Shown here one piece after another: positions 1-8,054 of a stretch of 16,179 nucleotides of DNA. Below the pieces are notes generated by a model. It saw only the letters and a list, made by a program, of their open reading frames with translations, was not told the origin of the DNA and did not search any database. The DNA comes from Clostridiaceae bacterium. GTDB taxonomy: Bacteria; Bacillota; Clostridia; Saccharofermentanales; DTU023. The stretch covers positions 1-16,179 of the forward strand of contig JAAZJV010000100.1 in NCBI GenBank assembly GCA_012800135.1. The letters run 5' to 3'. Position 1 is the first letter of the stretch. Each line of letters starts with the position of its first letter. The position numbers and the translations under genes were made by a program.

Positions 1-639
1 CTCGCTTTTTGTCTTCCCTGTCTCGATATACATCTCAAAAAAGCGCGCGATACGGCGTCGATCCGTCGGAGCGATAATTGCAGCTGATTCAGGATCTAAT
101 GAATGAAGCTTTTGCCAAGCATTCTGTACACCGATGGCATCGATCTTGCTATTCACATGCTGGCGAAGATTCTGGTCAATACGTTTCGGCGTAAAAAGGA
201 GACCGTCGAGCAACGCGGAAACGTATTGCACACTTCCTCCACAGACGAGCGGCTTTTTTCCTTCAGAAAGCAGCTGAGAAAGAATTCGTTCGGTCTTTTT
301 GACATAGGATGCGACGCTGTAGGATTCGCAAGGATCTAAAATATCGATCATGTGGTGCGGCACACGCGTACGCTCTTCGATGGTCGGTTTTGCCGTTCCT
401 ATATCAAAGCCGCGGTAGATCTGCATGGCATCTGCCGAAACGATCTCATACCCGCAGCGTGTAGCCAGCGACATCGCTAAAGACGATTTTCCCGTTGCCG
501 TCGGCCCGGTCAAAACAGGGATCGCGTGGTGATGTGTCTTGTCGGCTTTAAGACACATCTCGATGAACATTTCTTCTAATACGGCGCGATCGCTGAGATG
601 TATCTCAGCTTTCGGATGAATGGAACGCGACTCTATCAC
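1..639 (-). CDS. miaA: tRNA dimethylallyltransferase MiaA (3' end missing)
   Basis: MiaA transfers a dimethylallyl group to N6 of A37 in tRNAs that read codons starting with U; the product is the substrate of MiaB, encoded upstream in the same run. The 213 codons visible show the P-loop GPTATGKSS (residues 45-53), SADAMQIYRG (68-77) followed by DIGTAKP (79-85), VPHHMIDIL, and a DRRRIARFFEMY segment followed by TGK near the window edge, all typical of the family. The usual GGTGLY segment reads GGSVQY here. The proposed GTG start overlaps the mutL stop as GTGA and has a GGGAG about 9 bases upstream, which suggests translational coupling. This start gives an N-terminal extension of nearly 40 residues ahead of the P-loop, longer than usual. 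The in-frame ATG at 570 is an alternative but lacks a good ribosome binding site. The C-terminal part lies outside the window. Confidence 0.93.
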   Translation of the reverse strand, partial: MIESRSIHPKAEIHLSDRAVLEEMFIEMCLKADKTHHHAIPVLTGPTATGKSSLAMSLATRCGYEIVSADAMQIYRGFDIGTAKPTIEERTRVPHHMIDILDPCESYSVASYVKKTERILSQLLSEGKKPLVCGGSVQYVSALLDGLLFTPKRIDQNLRQHVNSKIDAIGVQNAWQKLHSLDPESAAIIAPTDRRRIARFFEMYIETGKTKSE

Positions 640-2732
640 CCCACGATTCTCCCAAACTTTTTCTCGATCGCTCTCTTACTTAAACGCAGGATAACGGGAC
701 GACCGTGCGGACAATGATAAGGATTATCAAGTCTTAAAAGCTGATTGAGCAGCACGTGAATCTCATCATTTGACAAGGAATCATGAGCTTTGACGGCCGC
801 TTTACAAGCCATATCGTGAAAGACCGTTGTGTCGTCGGGCAATGTGCCGGACTGTTTCGCGGCATCTAGCACATCGATTGCCGCTCGGAAGGCATCGGCC
901 GCATCAAGACCGGCGAACGGTCCTTTTCCGGTATTGGGAATGCATCTTATAACGACGGAATGTTCTCCGAACGGCTCGTACTCAAAGCCTAGATTGGAAA
1001 ACCAGTCCTGTTCCTCCAAAAGGAGAGCTCTCTCCCCTTCGCTTATGTCGACGCGAACAGGTACGAGAAGAAGTTGTCCTGCAGGGCGATTCTGCAAGCT
1101 TGTCTTTCGCTGTTCTATCAGTTTCTCATACAGGACGCGTTCATGGGCAGCATGTTGGTCAATGATGAGGAACTCTTGGTGTATATGGTCTTCCAGCAAA
1201 ATATACGTATCAAATAAAGTGCCGATTAACCTGGCATTGCGTAGAATATCAACACGTAAAGTACCGTCATCTTTCGATGATTGTGCTTTATGAATGTCGC
1301 ATTCTCCGATCGGCGGTACAGGGGCATTACTTGCTGCATGCGTGTGAACGGGCGATTTATTAAGATGATCTCGATCGTCATCGACATGCGGAGCTACAGA
1401 AACATTGATTTTATTTTCCTTGTCTCTGTCGGGGTATGAATAAGCAGGTGTTTTTTCAAGATGATCATCGTCACTGTCGACCCGTGCAGAGATAGAGACA
1501 CTCATGTCATTTTTCTCTCTGTCTTTGAGTGTATTAGCAGGTGTTTCTGGAAGATGATTCTTGGTCTTTTCGATGTCCGTATAGGCAATCTGTCGTTCTG
1601 AAAGCGATGAGGACGGTATCCGGGGCGTCGGGGTAACAATGCCGCCTCTTTGTTCAAATGCGCTTCGCAGCGCTCGATAGACGGATTGAAAGACTTTGTG
1701 ATGATCCCAGAAGCGTACTTCGAGCTTCTGAGGGTGAACGTTGACATCTACAAGACTTCCAGGCAGTGTGAGATTTAGAACGAGTTGAGGAAAACGTCCT
1801 TTCATATACCATGTTTTTGACGCCTCATCCGTGGCCGCGCGCAAGGTGCCGGATGTGATGACACGACCGTTGACGATAAAAATTTGTCTCGATCGGTTCC
1901 CGCGCCCTCCTTCAGGTTTCGTGACATATCCTTCAACGCGGACAGGAGTGCCTTCAGGAGAGATTACAGGAATCATCACGTCGGCCGTCTCTTTTCCGAA
2001 TACGGCATGGATGGCCGACAGCAAATCGCCATTTCCCGGGGTATGCAGGATCTCACGCGATTTAGGGCCTCTTTCTTCCAATCGAAAAGAGACATCTGGA
2101 CGTGCCAGAGCCGCATGTCCTACGACATCGGCAACGGCGCCAGTTTCAGCCGTATCCCTTTTTAGAAATTTATAGCGCGCAGGCGTATTGAAGAAGAGAT
2201 CGCGACAGATGATCGTTGTGCCCTCACGCATTCCGCAAGGTCCGGATTCTGTTACCTTACCGCCTTCGGACACGATCTTTGTGCCCTCAAGTGATCCGTG
2301 GGTACGAGTGCGAAGTTCTAAACGGGAAACGGATGCGATCGATGGGAGTGCTTCACCACGAAACCCAAGCGTCGCAAGTGATGTCAGGTCGTGAATTGTG
2401 TTGAGCTTGCTTGTTGCGTGACTTTCAAGAGCCATACGAGCGTCTTCGGGTGACATGCCTAAACCGTCGTCCGTACAGGATAAAAAGCGAATACCGCCCT
2501 GTTCAAGCACGATATGAATGATTGAAGCGCAGGCGTCCAGCGCGTTGTCGATGAGTTCTTTTGCAACAGAGGCCGGCCGCTCAATAACTTCACCGGCTGC
2601 GATGTGATTGATGGTCTGCGGATCAAGTCGCCGAATTACAGATACAGATGTAGATGTCGCATCGGGCATGGCGTCGCCTTTTTCGTTATCAATACGGCGT
2701 ACATTTTGATCGTTCATACTCTGCTGATTCAT
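636..2732 (-). CDS. mutL: DNA mismatch repair protein MutL, endonuclease type
   Basis: MutL links mismatch recognition by MutS to strand removal. The N-terminal GHKL ATPase is complete: IAAGEVIERPASVAKEL with Glu59 and Asn63, the DDGLG motif (88-92), HATSK, GFRGEAL (123-129) and FFNTPAR. The C-terminal domain carries the metal-binding motif DQHAAHERVLYE (525-536), an ACKAAVKA segment (Cys643 region) and CPHGRPV (674-680). These mark the endonuclease-proficient MutL of bacteria that lack MutH, so nicking is expected to be intrinsic. At 698 residues it is longer than typical bacterial MutL (about 600-650), because of a roughly 30-residue N-terminal extension and a long charged linker (about residues 360-510) that contains a tandem repeat. 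The ATG at 2732 follows an AAAGGAAG about 9 bases upstream and starts 20 bases after mutS ends. The in-frame ATG at 2669 would remove most of the extension but has a poorer ribosome binding site. The stop overlaps the miaA start. Confidence 0.97.
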   Translation of the reverse strand: MNQQSMNDQNVRRIDNEKGDAMPDATSTSVSVIRRLDPQTINHIAAGEVIERPASVAKELIDNALDACASIIHIVLEQGGIRFLSCTDDGLGMSPEDARMALESHATSKLNTIHDLTSLATLGFRGEALPSIASVSRLELRTRTHGSLEGTKIVSEGGKVTESGPCGMREGTTIICRDLFFNTPARYKFLKRDTAETGAVADVVGHAALARPDVSFRLEERGPKSREILHTPGNGDLLSAIHAVFGKETADVMIPVISPEGTPVRVEGYVTKPEGGRGNRSRQIFIVNGRVITSGTLRAATDEASKTWYMKGRFPQLVLNLTLPGSLVDVNVHPQKLEVRFWDHHKVFQSVYRALRSAFEQRGGIVTPTPRIPSSSLSERQIAYTDIEKTKNHLPETPANTLKDREKNDMSVSISARVDSDDDHLEKTPAYSYPDRDKENKINVSVAPHVDDDRDHLNKSPVHTHAASNAPVPPIGECDIHKAQSSKDDGTLRVDILRNARLIGTLFDTYILLEDHIHQEFLIIDQHAAHERVLYEKLIEQRKTSLQNRPAGQLLLVPVRVDISEGERALLLEEQDWFSNLGFEYEPFGEHSVVIRCIPNTGKGPFAGLDAADAFRAAIDVLDAAKQSGTLPDDTTVFHDMACKAAVKAHDSLSNDEIHVLLNQLLRLDNPYHCPHGRPVILRLSKRAIEKKFGRIVG
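1362..1559 (-). repeat. Tandem 93/96-base repeat inside the mutL linker
   Basis: A unit beginning (plus strand) with AAGATGAT recurs at 1362, 1458 and 1551, so the spacings are 96 and 93 bases, both multiples of three. In the protein the His-Leu-x-x-(S/T)-Pro motif recurs near residues 392, 424 and 456, as HLPETP, HLEKTP and HLNKSP. Each of the first two copies is followed by a DR(E/D)K motif, a short hydrophobic strand (SVSI or VSVA) and an Asp-rich run. The copies have diverged clearly at both DNA and protein level, and the third is only partial. The repeat lies between the ATPase and endonuclease domains. Confidence 0.85.
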
Positions 2733-2752
2733 CTTGCATCGCTTCCTTTCTT

Positions 2753-5401
2753 CTATTCCCCCTCGCCTTGTTGGCGTTCATGGCGTTCGGCGAGCGCTTT
2801 CAGATCAATGAGCACGCCGAATGCATCTACCGGGCGCAATGTATCAATATCTATATCGCGCAGGCGCTGAACAATATCATTTGCCGTGCGGACAGACTGC
2901 GCTCTCGAAAATAAGTCCTGCTGTCCGTCCATCTGACGTGATGTGTGGCGCACCACCTTACGTCGGTGTCTCCGGCTTTTCTCAAGCTGCTCCATGATTT
3001 CGGAAGCTCTTAAGACGACGGAATCAGGAACACCGGCAAGACGGGCGACTTCGATTCCGTAACTGTCATCAGTACCGCCATCACGAATGACATGCAGGAA
3101 GACGATCTCTCCTTTATCTTCCGCGACATCGACATGACAGTTGAATGTTCCTGGCAATTGGTTGCCAAGATCGATCAGTTCGTGGTAATGCGTCGCAAAA
3201 AGAGCCCTTGCGCCTAAAAGTAAAGGGTCTGCAATATATTCGATGACGGACCATGCAATCGAAAGTCCATCGGCTGTTCCTGTTCCGCGTCCGACTTCAT
3301 CTAAGATGAGAAGGCTTCGCACCGTAGCGTTGCTTAAAATAGATGCGACTTCCGACATTTCGACCATAAAAGTGGACTGTCCCCCTCCGAGATCGTCGGA
3401 GGCTCCGACACGCGTCATGATGCGATCTACAATGCCGATTTCAGCCGATTCAGCCGGCACAAAGCTCCCAATCTGTGCTAAAAGAACGATGAGAGCTGTT
3501 TGACGCATATAGGTCGATTTTCCGGACATGTTCGGACCGGTGAGGATCATGAGACGACGGTCATCCCCGTCCATATGAAGATCATTTGCGACAAAGTCCT
3601 GACCCTGCGACATCATCAGCTCTACAACGGGATGTCGGCCCTTTTCAATGTTGAGTCTTCGATCGGAAGTAAGTTTTGGGCGGCAATAACGCTGACGTTC
3701 AGCCGTCTCTGCTAAAGATAACAGAACATCTAATGTCGCGAGCGCACGAGCCGTCGATTGAAGGGACGCAAGCGAGGACGTGACCGTCGTTCGAATCTCA
3801 GAGAAAAGCTCATGTTCCAAGTTCTTTTGCCGTTGTTCCGCACCAAGGATTTTCGCTTCAAGGTCTTTAAGTTCCGGTGTTGCGAAACGTTCAGAATTGG
3901 CAAGAGTCTGCAATCGTTGAAAATGATCCGGTGTCTTCGAAAGCTGACTCTTTGTGATATCAAAATAGTAGCCGAACACTCGGTTATAGCCGATTTTTAG
4001 ATTTTTGATGCCAGTGGCTTCACGTTCTTTAGCTTCTAACGAGAGGATGTAATCTTTGCCGTGTAAAGAAATATCCACAAGTTCATCAATACGTGCGTTG
4101 TAGCCGCGCCTGATAATACCGCCATCGGTGATAAGGACGGGCGGATCGTCAACAATAGCAGTCTCCAGAAGTTCACAAAGCTCAGGCAAAGTGGATATTT
4201 CTTCGCTTAAACGGGCAATGCCGGGCTCTTCTTCTCGATCGAGCAGGTTCTTTATATTCGGGAGTTTTCGAAGGGCTGTGCGAAGTGCCGCAAGATCCCG
4301 CGGATTGACTTGTCCTGTTGCTATTCTCGCGGAAAGGCGCTCAATATCGTATAGCCCCGTTAATGCTTCCTGCAAAGAGGAACGCAGACGATAATCGTCG
4401 TGCAGAGCGGCAACGGAAGATTGTCGCCTCTCAATCTTATTGCGATCAATTAAGGGCTGTTCAATCCAAGCGCGAAGCAGTCGACTTCCCATCGATGTCT
4501 TCGTTCGATCAATAGCCCACAAGAGGCTTCCTCTTCTCTTGCGATCGCGGATGGTTTCGACAAGTTCTAAATTCAAGCGTGTCGCGCGATCGAGGAGCAT
4601 GTAATCACGTATGGTATATGGCTTGATATCGCCAATTTGATCCGGTGATGCCATCTGCGTTGACTCAAGATAGTGCAAAAGTGCTCCAGACGCTCGCGGC
4701 CAAAGCAATTCAGAAGCGGTAAACTTGAGCCCGCGCCGTTCAGCGTCTTTAATGTCAAACACGTCGTTTGGAAGAACTGTACTCGTAATTTGCAGGCGTT
4801 CAATATGTTCCTTGAAACGACGATTCTTTGAAAAAACCTCATTGACGATGAATTCGACCGGTTTTAGGCGAGATAGCTCATCGAAAAGTTGATCTTCCGC
4901 TTCGGATGAGAGGAGCTCTGATGTCTCAAAGCGTCCGGAGGAAAGGTCACAGGCGGCAAAACCAAACGCACGACTCATCTGAAAGACGGAACAGATATAC
5001 TGATAAGCGCGTGATTCAACGCCGTCCGGATCGGTCTGCGTTCCCGGAGTGATGACGCGAACGACCTGACGATCGACTAGACCTTTTGCTTCGGCCGGAT
5101 CTTCTACTTGATCACAGATGGCAACCTTGTAACCTCGCGCCAGAAGTTTTTTTAAGTATTGATTCGCAGCATGGTGTGGAACACCGCACATCGGTGCTCT
5201 TTCAGAAAGTCCGCAATCTCGACCCGTCAGCGCTATTTCAAGTTCGCGCGAAGCCGTCAGCGCGTCGTCAAAGAAGAGTTCATAAAAATCGCCCAGTCTG
5301 AAAAAGATAAGGCAGTCCGGATGCTGTGCCTTGATCTCAAAATGCTGCTTCATCATGGGCGTCAGCGCATTGACATCAACACTGTCAAAAGTCAAGGCCA
5401 T
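2753..5401 (-). CDS. mutS: DNA mismatch repair protein MutS
   Basis: MutS binds mismatches and small loops as a clamp-forming dimer and recruits MutL. The 882-residue protein has the usual MutS1 length and layout. The mismatch-binding N-terminal domain has KAQHPDCLIFF then GDFYELF, giving the Phe-x-Glu wedge (Phe39, Glu41), and PMCGVPHHA. The middle holds the connector, lever and clamp regions. The ABC-type ATPase has Walker A GPNMSGKS (622-629), the DDLGGGQSTFMVEMSE signature, Walker B ILDEVGRGTGTADG (Asp701, Glu702) and FATHYHEL. A helical C-terminal region about 90 residues long ends the protein. The AAAGGAG ribosome binding site lies inside the end of miaB, 12 bases before the ATG, and the two genes are 5 bases apart, so expression is probably linked. 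mutL follows 20 bases downstream. No frameshift or missing key residue is seen. Confidence 0.98.
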   Translation of the reverse strand: MALTFDSVDVNALTPMMKQHFEIKAQHPDCLIFFRLGDFYELFFDDALTASRELEIALTGRDCGLSERAPMCGVPHHAANQYLKKLLARGYKVAICDQVEDPAEAKGLVDRQVVRVITPGTQTDPDGVESRAYQYICSVFQMSRAFGFAACDLSSGRFETSELLSSEAEDQLFDELSRLKPVEFIVNEVFSKNRRFKEHIERLQITSTVLPNDVFDIKDAERRGLKFTASELLWPRASGALLHYLESTQMASPDQIGDIKPYTIRDYMLLDRATRLNLELVETIRDRKRRGSLLWAIDRTKTSMGSRLLRAWIEQPLIDRNKIERRQSSVAALHDDYRLRSSLQEALTGLYDIERLSARIATGQVNPRDLAALRTALRKLPNIKNLLDREEEPGIARLSEEISTLPELCELLETAIVDDPPVLITDGGIIRRGYNARIDELVDISLHGKDYILSLEAKEREATGIKNLKIGYNRVFGYYFDITKSQLSKTPDHFQRLQTLANSERFATPELKDLEAKILGAEQRQKNLEHELFSEIRTTVTSSLASLQSTARALATLDVLLSLAETAERQRYCRPKLTSDRRLNIEKGRHPVVELMMSQGQDFVANDLHMDGDDRRLMILTGPNMSGKSTYMRQTALIVLLAQIGSFVPAESAEIGIVDRIMTRVGASDDLGGGQSTFMVEMSEVASILSNATVRSLLILDEVGRGTGTADGLSIAWSVIEYIADPLLLGARALFATHYHELIDLGNQLPGTFNCHVDVAEDKGEIVFLHVIRDGGTDDSYGIEVARLAGVPDSVVLRASEIMEQLEKSRRHRRKVVRHTSRQMDGQQDLFSRAQSVRTANDIVQRLRDIDIDTLRPVDAFGVLIDLKALAERHERQQGEGE

Positions 5402-5406
5402 CGTGT

Positions 5407-6957
5407 CTATATGCTCCTTTCCAAAATCGATGTTACGATCCCTTCGAGTGAAAAGATTTTTGCCCGATCAATACGGACAACGACGATATCACCTGGATGC
5501 AACGCGTTGTCACCTGATAAAGACGTCCTGTCAGGTGCCGTAAAGTTGACTAATCGGTGATCACGTGTACGCCCCGAAAAGATGTCAGGTGATCGTTTGC
5601 TCGGACCGTCGACTAAAACTAAGACCTCTTTCCCTTCAAGTTTAACATTGGAATCGTAGCTCAGTTGATTCTGAAGTGCTGTAAGGCGCGCAAAACGATC
5701 GCGAATTACGGCATCACGGTTTCCATCGACTTCCTCTTCCCTCCTATTGAACCAATGAGCTGCAGGAGTCCCTTCACGCGGGCTGTAAATAAACGTAAAG
5801 GCTGCATCAAAGCGTGCTTCTTTCATTATATTCAGTGTCGCAAGAAAGTCTTCTTCCGTCTCTCCCGGAAAACCGACGATGAGGTCAGTTGAAATAGTAA
5901 TTTCCGGTCGCGCTAAGCGCAATTTTCTGACGAGTGAAAGATAGTGCTCCGCGTCGTAGCGGCGATTCATTTTCTCTAATATGCGATCGCTTCCTGATTG
6001 AAGCGGAAGATGGATATGCGGTTCTACGACCGGTGTCCGGCCGATTACATCAATTAATTCATCAGAGAGGTCACGAGGATGTGAGGTCATGTAGCGCAAA
6101 ACGAAGAGTTGATCGATCAGTGCAATTTCTGAAAGAAGTTCGGCAAACGTCGGATAATGCGCCGGATCCTTACCTTTTTTGCGCTCATCTACACCGTAGG
6201 AATTGACGTTCTGGCCAAGAAGCATCACATCACGCGCTCCTTCTCTGACCGCCTTTTTCACTTCGCAGACAATATCAACGGCAAGACGACTTTTTTCCCT
6301 ACCGCGTGTATATGGGACGATGCAATACGTGCAGAAATTGTTGCAGCCTGTCATGATTGTGACAAGAGCGCGCTGTCGATTCTGGCGTTTGACAGGAAGA
6401 TCTCCTGCGGTGATGCTGTCAGAGGGTGTTGATATAGCGGTAAGATCGAGTGGTTTACCTGCACCTCGCTGATCGACATTGTGCGCATTAAGGACAAAGG
6501 CCAGAGCATAAGGAATATGCGTCATCGAGCCGGCGCCAAGTAAAAAATCGACGTACGGAAAGGTCTTCATGATGGTATTGACATGAATAGATTGCTCCAT
6601 CATACATCCAAATACGCCAATGATGGGACGGCCGTCTTTTTTTATCGGTTTTAAGTTACCTACGTGACCGTAAAAACGATCGTCCGCGTTGGCACGGACA
6701 CTGCAGGTGTTGAATAGCACAACATCCGATTCGTCCGTTGATGTCCCCTCTTGAAACCCGAGTGATGAGAGAATGCCTGCCGCGATTTCGCTGTCATGGT
6801 CGTTTTGTTGGCAACCGAATGTCTTTATGAAGTACGTCAATGGTCGTCCGAGACGTACTGACAATTCAGATACACGGTCGCGAATGAACTTTTCGATATC
6901 GCCGTTATCGGGAACGTTACCATTACTTGTAAACGATGTCATGTTGTAAGGCGTCAT
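5407..6957 (-). CDS. miaB: tRNA-2-methylthio-N6-dimethylallyladenosine synthase MiaB
   Basis: MiaB is a radical-SAM enzyme that adds a methylthio group to C2 of i6A37 in tRNA, the step after MiaA. The N-terminal UPF0004 domain supplies three cysteines for the auxiliary iron-sulfur cluster: Cys49 (TFGCQQNDHDSE), Cys85 (FNTCSVR) and Cys118 (GVFGCMMEQ). The radical-SAM motif CxxxCxxC is Cys205, Cys209 and Cys212 (TGCNNFCTYC), followed by VPYTRGREKSR. Further family motifs are LLGQNVNSYG, HLPLQSGSD and STDLIVGFPGETEEDF. A TRAM RNA-binding domain follows (about 435-510). The 516 residues fit the family, with about 40 extra residues before the first Cys motif. The TRGREKSR sequence and miaA in the same operon favour MiaB over the related MtaB or RimO. 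The ATG overlaps the preceding gene's stop as ATGA. Confidence 0.97.
   Translation of the reverse strand: MTPYNMTSFTSNGNVPDNGDIEKFIRDRVSELSVRLGRPLTYFIKTFGCQQNDHDSEIAAGILSSLGFQEGTSTDESDVVLFNTCSVRANADDRFYGHVGNLKPIKKDGRPIIGVFGCMMEQSIHVNTIMKTFPYVDFLLGAGSMTHIPYALAFVLNAHNVDQRGAGKPLDLTAISTPSDSITAGDLPVKRQNRQRALVTIMTGCNNFCTYCIVPYTRGREKSRLAVDIVCEVKKAVREGARDVMLLGQNVNSYGVDERKKGKDPAHYPTFAELLSEIALIDQLFVLRYMTSHPRDLSDELIDVIGRTPVVEPHIHLPLQSGSDRILEKMNRRYDAEHYLSLVRKLRLARPEITISTDLIVGFPGETEEDFLATLNIMKEARFDAAFTFIYSPREGTPAAHWFNRREEEVDGNRDAVIRDRFARLTALQNQLSYDSNVKLEGKEVLVLVDGPSKRSPDIFSGRTRDHRLVNFTAPDRTSLSGDNALHPGDIVVVRIDRAKIFSLEGIVTSILERSI
5414..5420 (-). promoter_or_regulatory. mutS ribosome binding site inside the miaB 3' end
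   Basis: Read on the minus strand, AAAGGAG occupies the codons for the penultimate residues of MiaB and sits 12 bases before the mutS ATG. Ribosomes finishing miaB would cover it, which fits coupled translation. Confidence 0.7.
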
Positions 6958-7667
6958 ATTTGACCCTTACGTCGTTTCACTTCGGATTTCGATTTTAATA
7001 ATCGCGACGATTGACTTAATGACTGAACCGTTTTCTTGTTTCGTTTATTTTTTCGTGAATGCGGGATGAAGACCAATTTGACGGCAACTTCGGGGCGCGA
7101 AGCAAAGGCTTTAAGATTGCCCGTATCTGTAAAATCTGAAAATACAGCCATCTCTGAATAAACCAGATCGTTCAGGGGTTTTTGGAAGATAATCGCGAGC
7201 ATGAGATTTTTTCGGGCGCCAGGATTGCGAGAAAGCCACGCGCGTACAGCTGAAAAATGAGGGTTGCCTTCAATTTTGAGCAGTTCCCCCAGCTGTACAT
7301 CATTAAGTCGATCAACGGTTTCCCCGTAGAACAATCCGATTCTTCGAATATCATCGAGGTGAATGGCTCGCTCGCTGGCTCCGTCGTCCAAAATTAGCAC
7401 ATCTTGACGCGTGATAAAAAGACGACAGTGCATTCCGATCAAGCTGGAAAGACCGGTAATAACCAGAAGCTCACCTCCCCATTTTGCTTTTCGAGCACGT
7501 GTTTCTTTCCTTATACTGTGACGTATTTGTGTGAAAAACACGATTCTCCAAAGCAACGCGGCAAGTGCCGTCGCAGCCAAAACAAAACCGGGAACTAAAG
7601 GCAACGTGCCTTGCCAGATCAGAACGACCGTAGCAAGAAAAAGCGTGATGAGCGCGGCAACTAACAT
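6954..7667 (-). CDS. Membrane protein of unknown function, two N-terminal helices
   Basis: I do not recognise this 237-residue protein. Two hydrophobic segments (about residues 2-20 and 24-45) are joined by a short turn, so the remainder probably faces the cytoplasm, since a cluster of Arg and Lys follows the second helix (53-63). The soluble part (about 65-200) has alternating short hydrophobic strands, including LFITRQDVLILDDG and AIHLDDIRRIGLF, that loosely recall bacterial PH-like membrane-associated domains; this is only an impression. The last 35 residues are strongly basic (KNKRNKK, KSEVKRRK), which could bind nucleic acid or acidic lipid. The gene starts 3 bases after the HIT gene stop, with GGAG about 12 bases before the ATG, and its stop overlaps the miaB start, so it belongs to the operon. 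It reads as an intact gene. Confidence 0.85.
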   Translation of the reverse strand: MLVAALITLFLATVVLIWQGTLPLVPGFVLAATALAALLWRIVFFTQIRHSIRKETRARKAKWGGELLVITGLSSLIGMHCRLFITRQDVLILDDGASERAIHLDDIRRIGLFYGETVDRLNDVQLGELLKIEGNPHFSAVRAWLSRNPGARKNLMLAIIFQKPLNDLVYSEMAVFSDFTDTGNLKAFASRPEVAVKLVFIPHSRKNKRNKKTVQSLSQSSRLLKSKSEVKRRKGQI

Positions 7668-7670
7668 ATT

Positions 7671-8021
7671 TTACGGCAGCTCCAGCTTGAGCGGTCGACC
7701 GCCGATCAAATGAAAATGCACGTGCGCTATCGTCTGCCCGCCCTCTTCTTTACAGTTGTTGACAAGACGGAAACCTCGGTTTTCAAGGCCTGCAGCAAGC
7801 ACAATATCAGGAAGCAACTCCGCAATGTTCGAGAGCACGGCACGACCGTCTTCAGATGTCACCATCTCGATGAGATGTGTGAAATGTTTCTTTGGCACGA
7901 TCAGTACATGTACAGGTGCGATGGGATGAATATCCTTAAAAACGATCAAGTCATCATTTTCGTAGATAATGTCAGATGCCGCATCGCCACTGACTATTTT
8001 GCAAAAAAGACATGATTTCAT
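7671..8021 (-). CDS. HIT-family nucleotide hydrolase (HinT-like)
   Basis: This is a small histidine-triad protein of 116 residues, the usual length for HinT-type purine nucleoside phosphoramidases or dinucleoside polyphosphate hydrolases. It opens with CLFCKIVSGD (Cys4 and Cys7, a possible zinc site seen in many members), then ENDDLIVFKDIHPIAPVHVLIVPKKH, which carries the nucleotide-pocket residues. It ends with the triad His100-Val-His102-Phe-His104 in the context GGQTIAHVHFHLIGGRP, where the middle histidine is the catalytic nucleophile in the family. GAGGAG lies 9 bases before the ATG. It starts 33 bases after alaS. Known HinT proteins hydrolyse aminoacyl-adenylates, so a link to aminoacyl-tRNA synthetase side products is attractive but is inference. 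The natural substrate cannot be read from sequence. Confidence 0.95.
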   Translation of the reverse strand: MKSCLFCKIVSGDAASDIIYENDDLIVFKDIHPIAPVHVLIVPKKHFTHLIEMVTSEDGRAVLSNIAELLPDIVLAAGLENRGFRLVNNCKEEGGQTIAHVHFHLIGGRPLKLELP

Positions 8022-8054
8022 CAGTGATATCTCCTCTTCTCCTCTTAGTTCAGT

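Noticed and set aside
829..1293. 154-codon plus-strand open frame
   Set aside because: It lies opposite the conserved MutL C-terminal domain and has no family motif; its low-complexity Ser/Arg composition is typical of an antisense shadow.
1362..1559. CRISPR array or mobile-element repeat
   Set aside because: The repeat stays in frame inside mutL, has diverged copies, no unique spacers of constant length and no terminal inverted repeats.
5159..5560. 133-codon plus-strand open frame over the miaB-mutS junction
   Set aside because: It is opposite two strongly conserved genes and has no motif.
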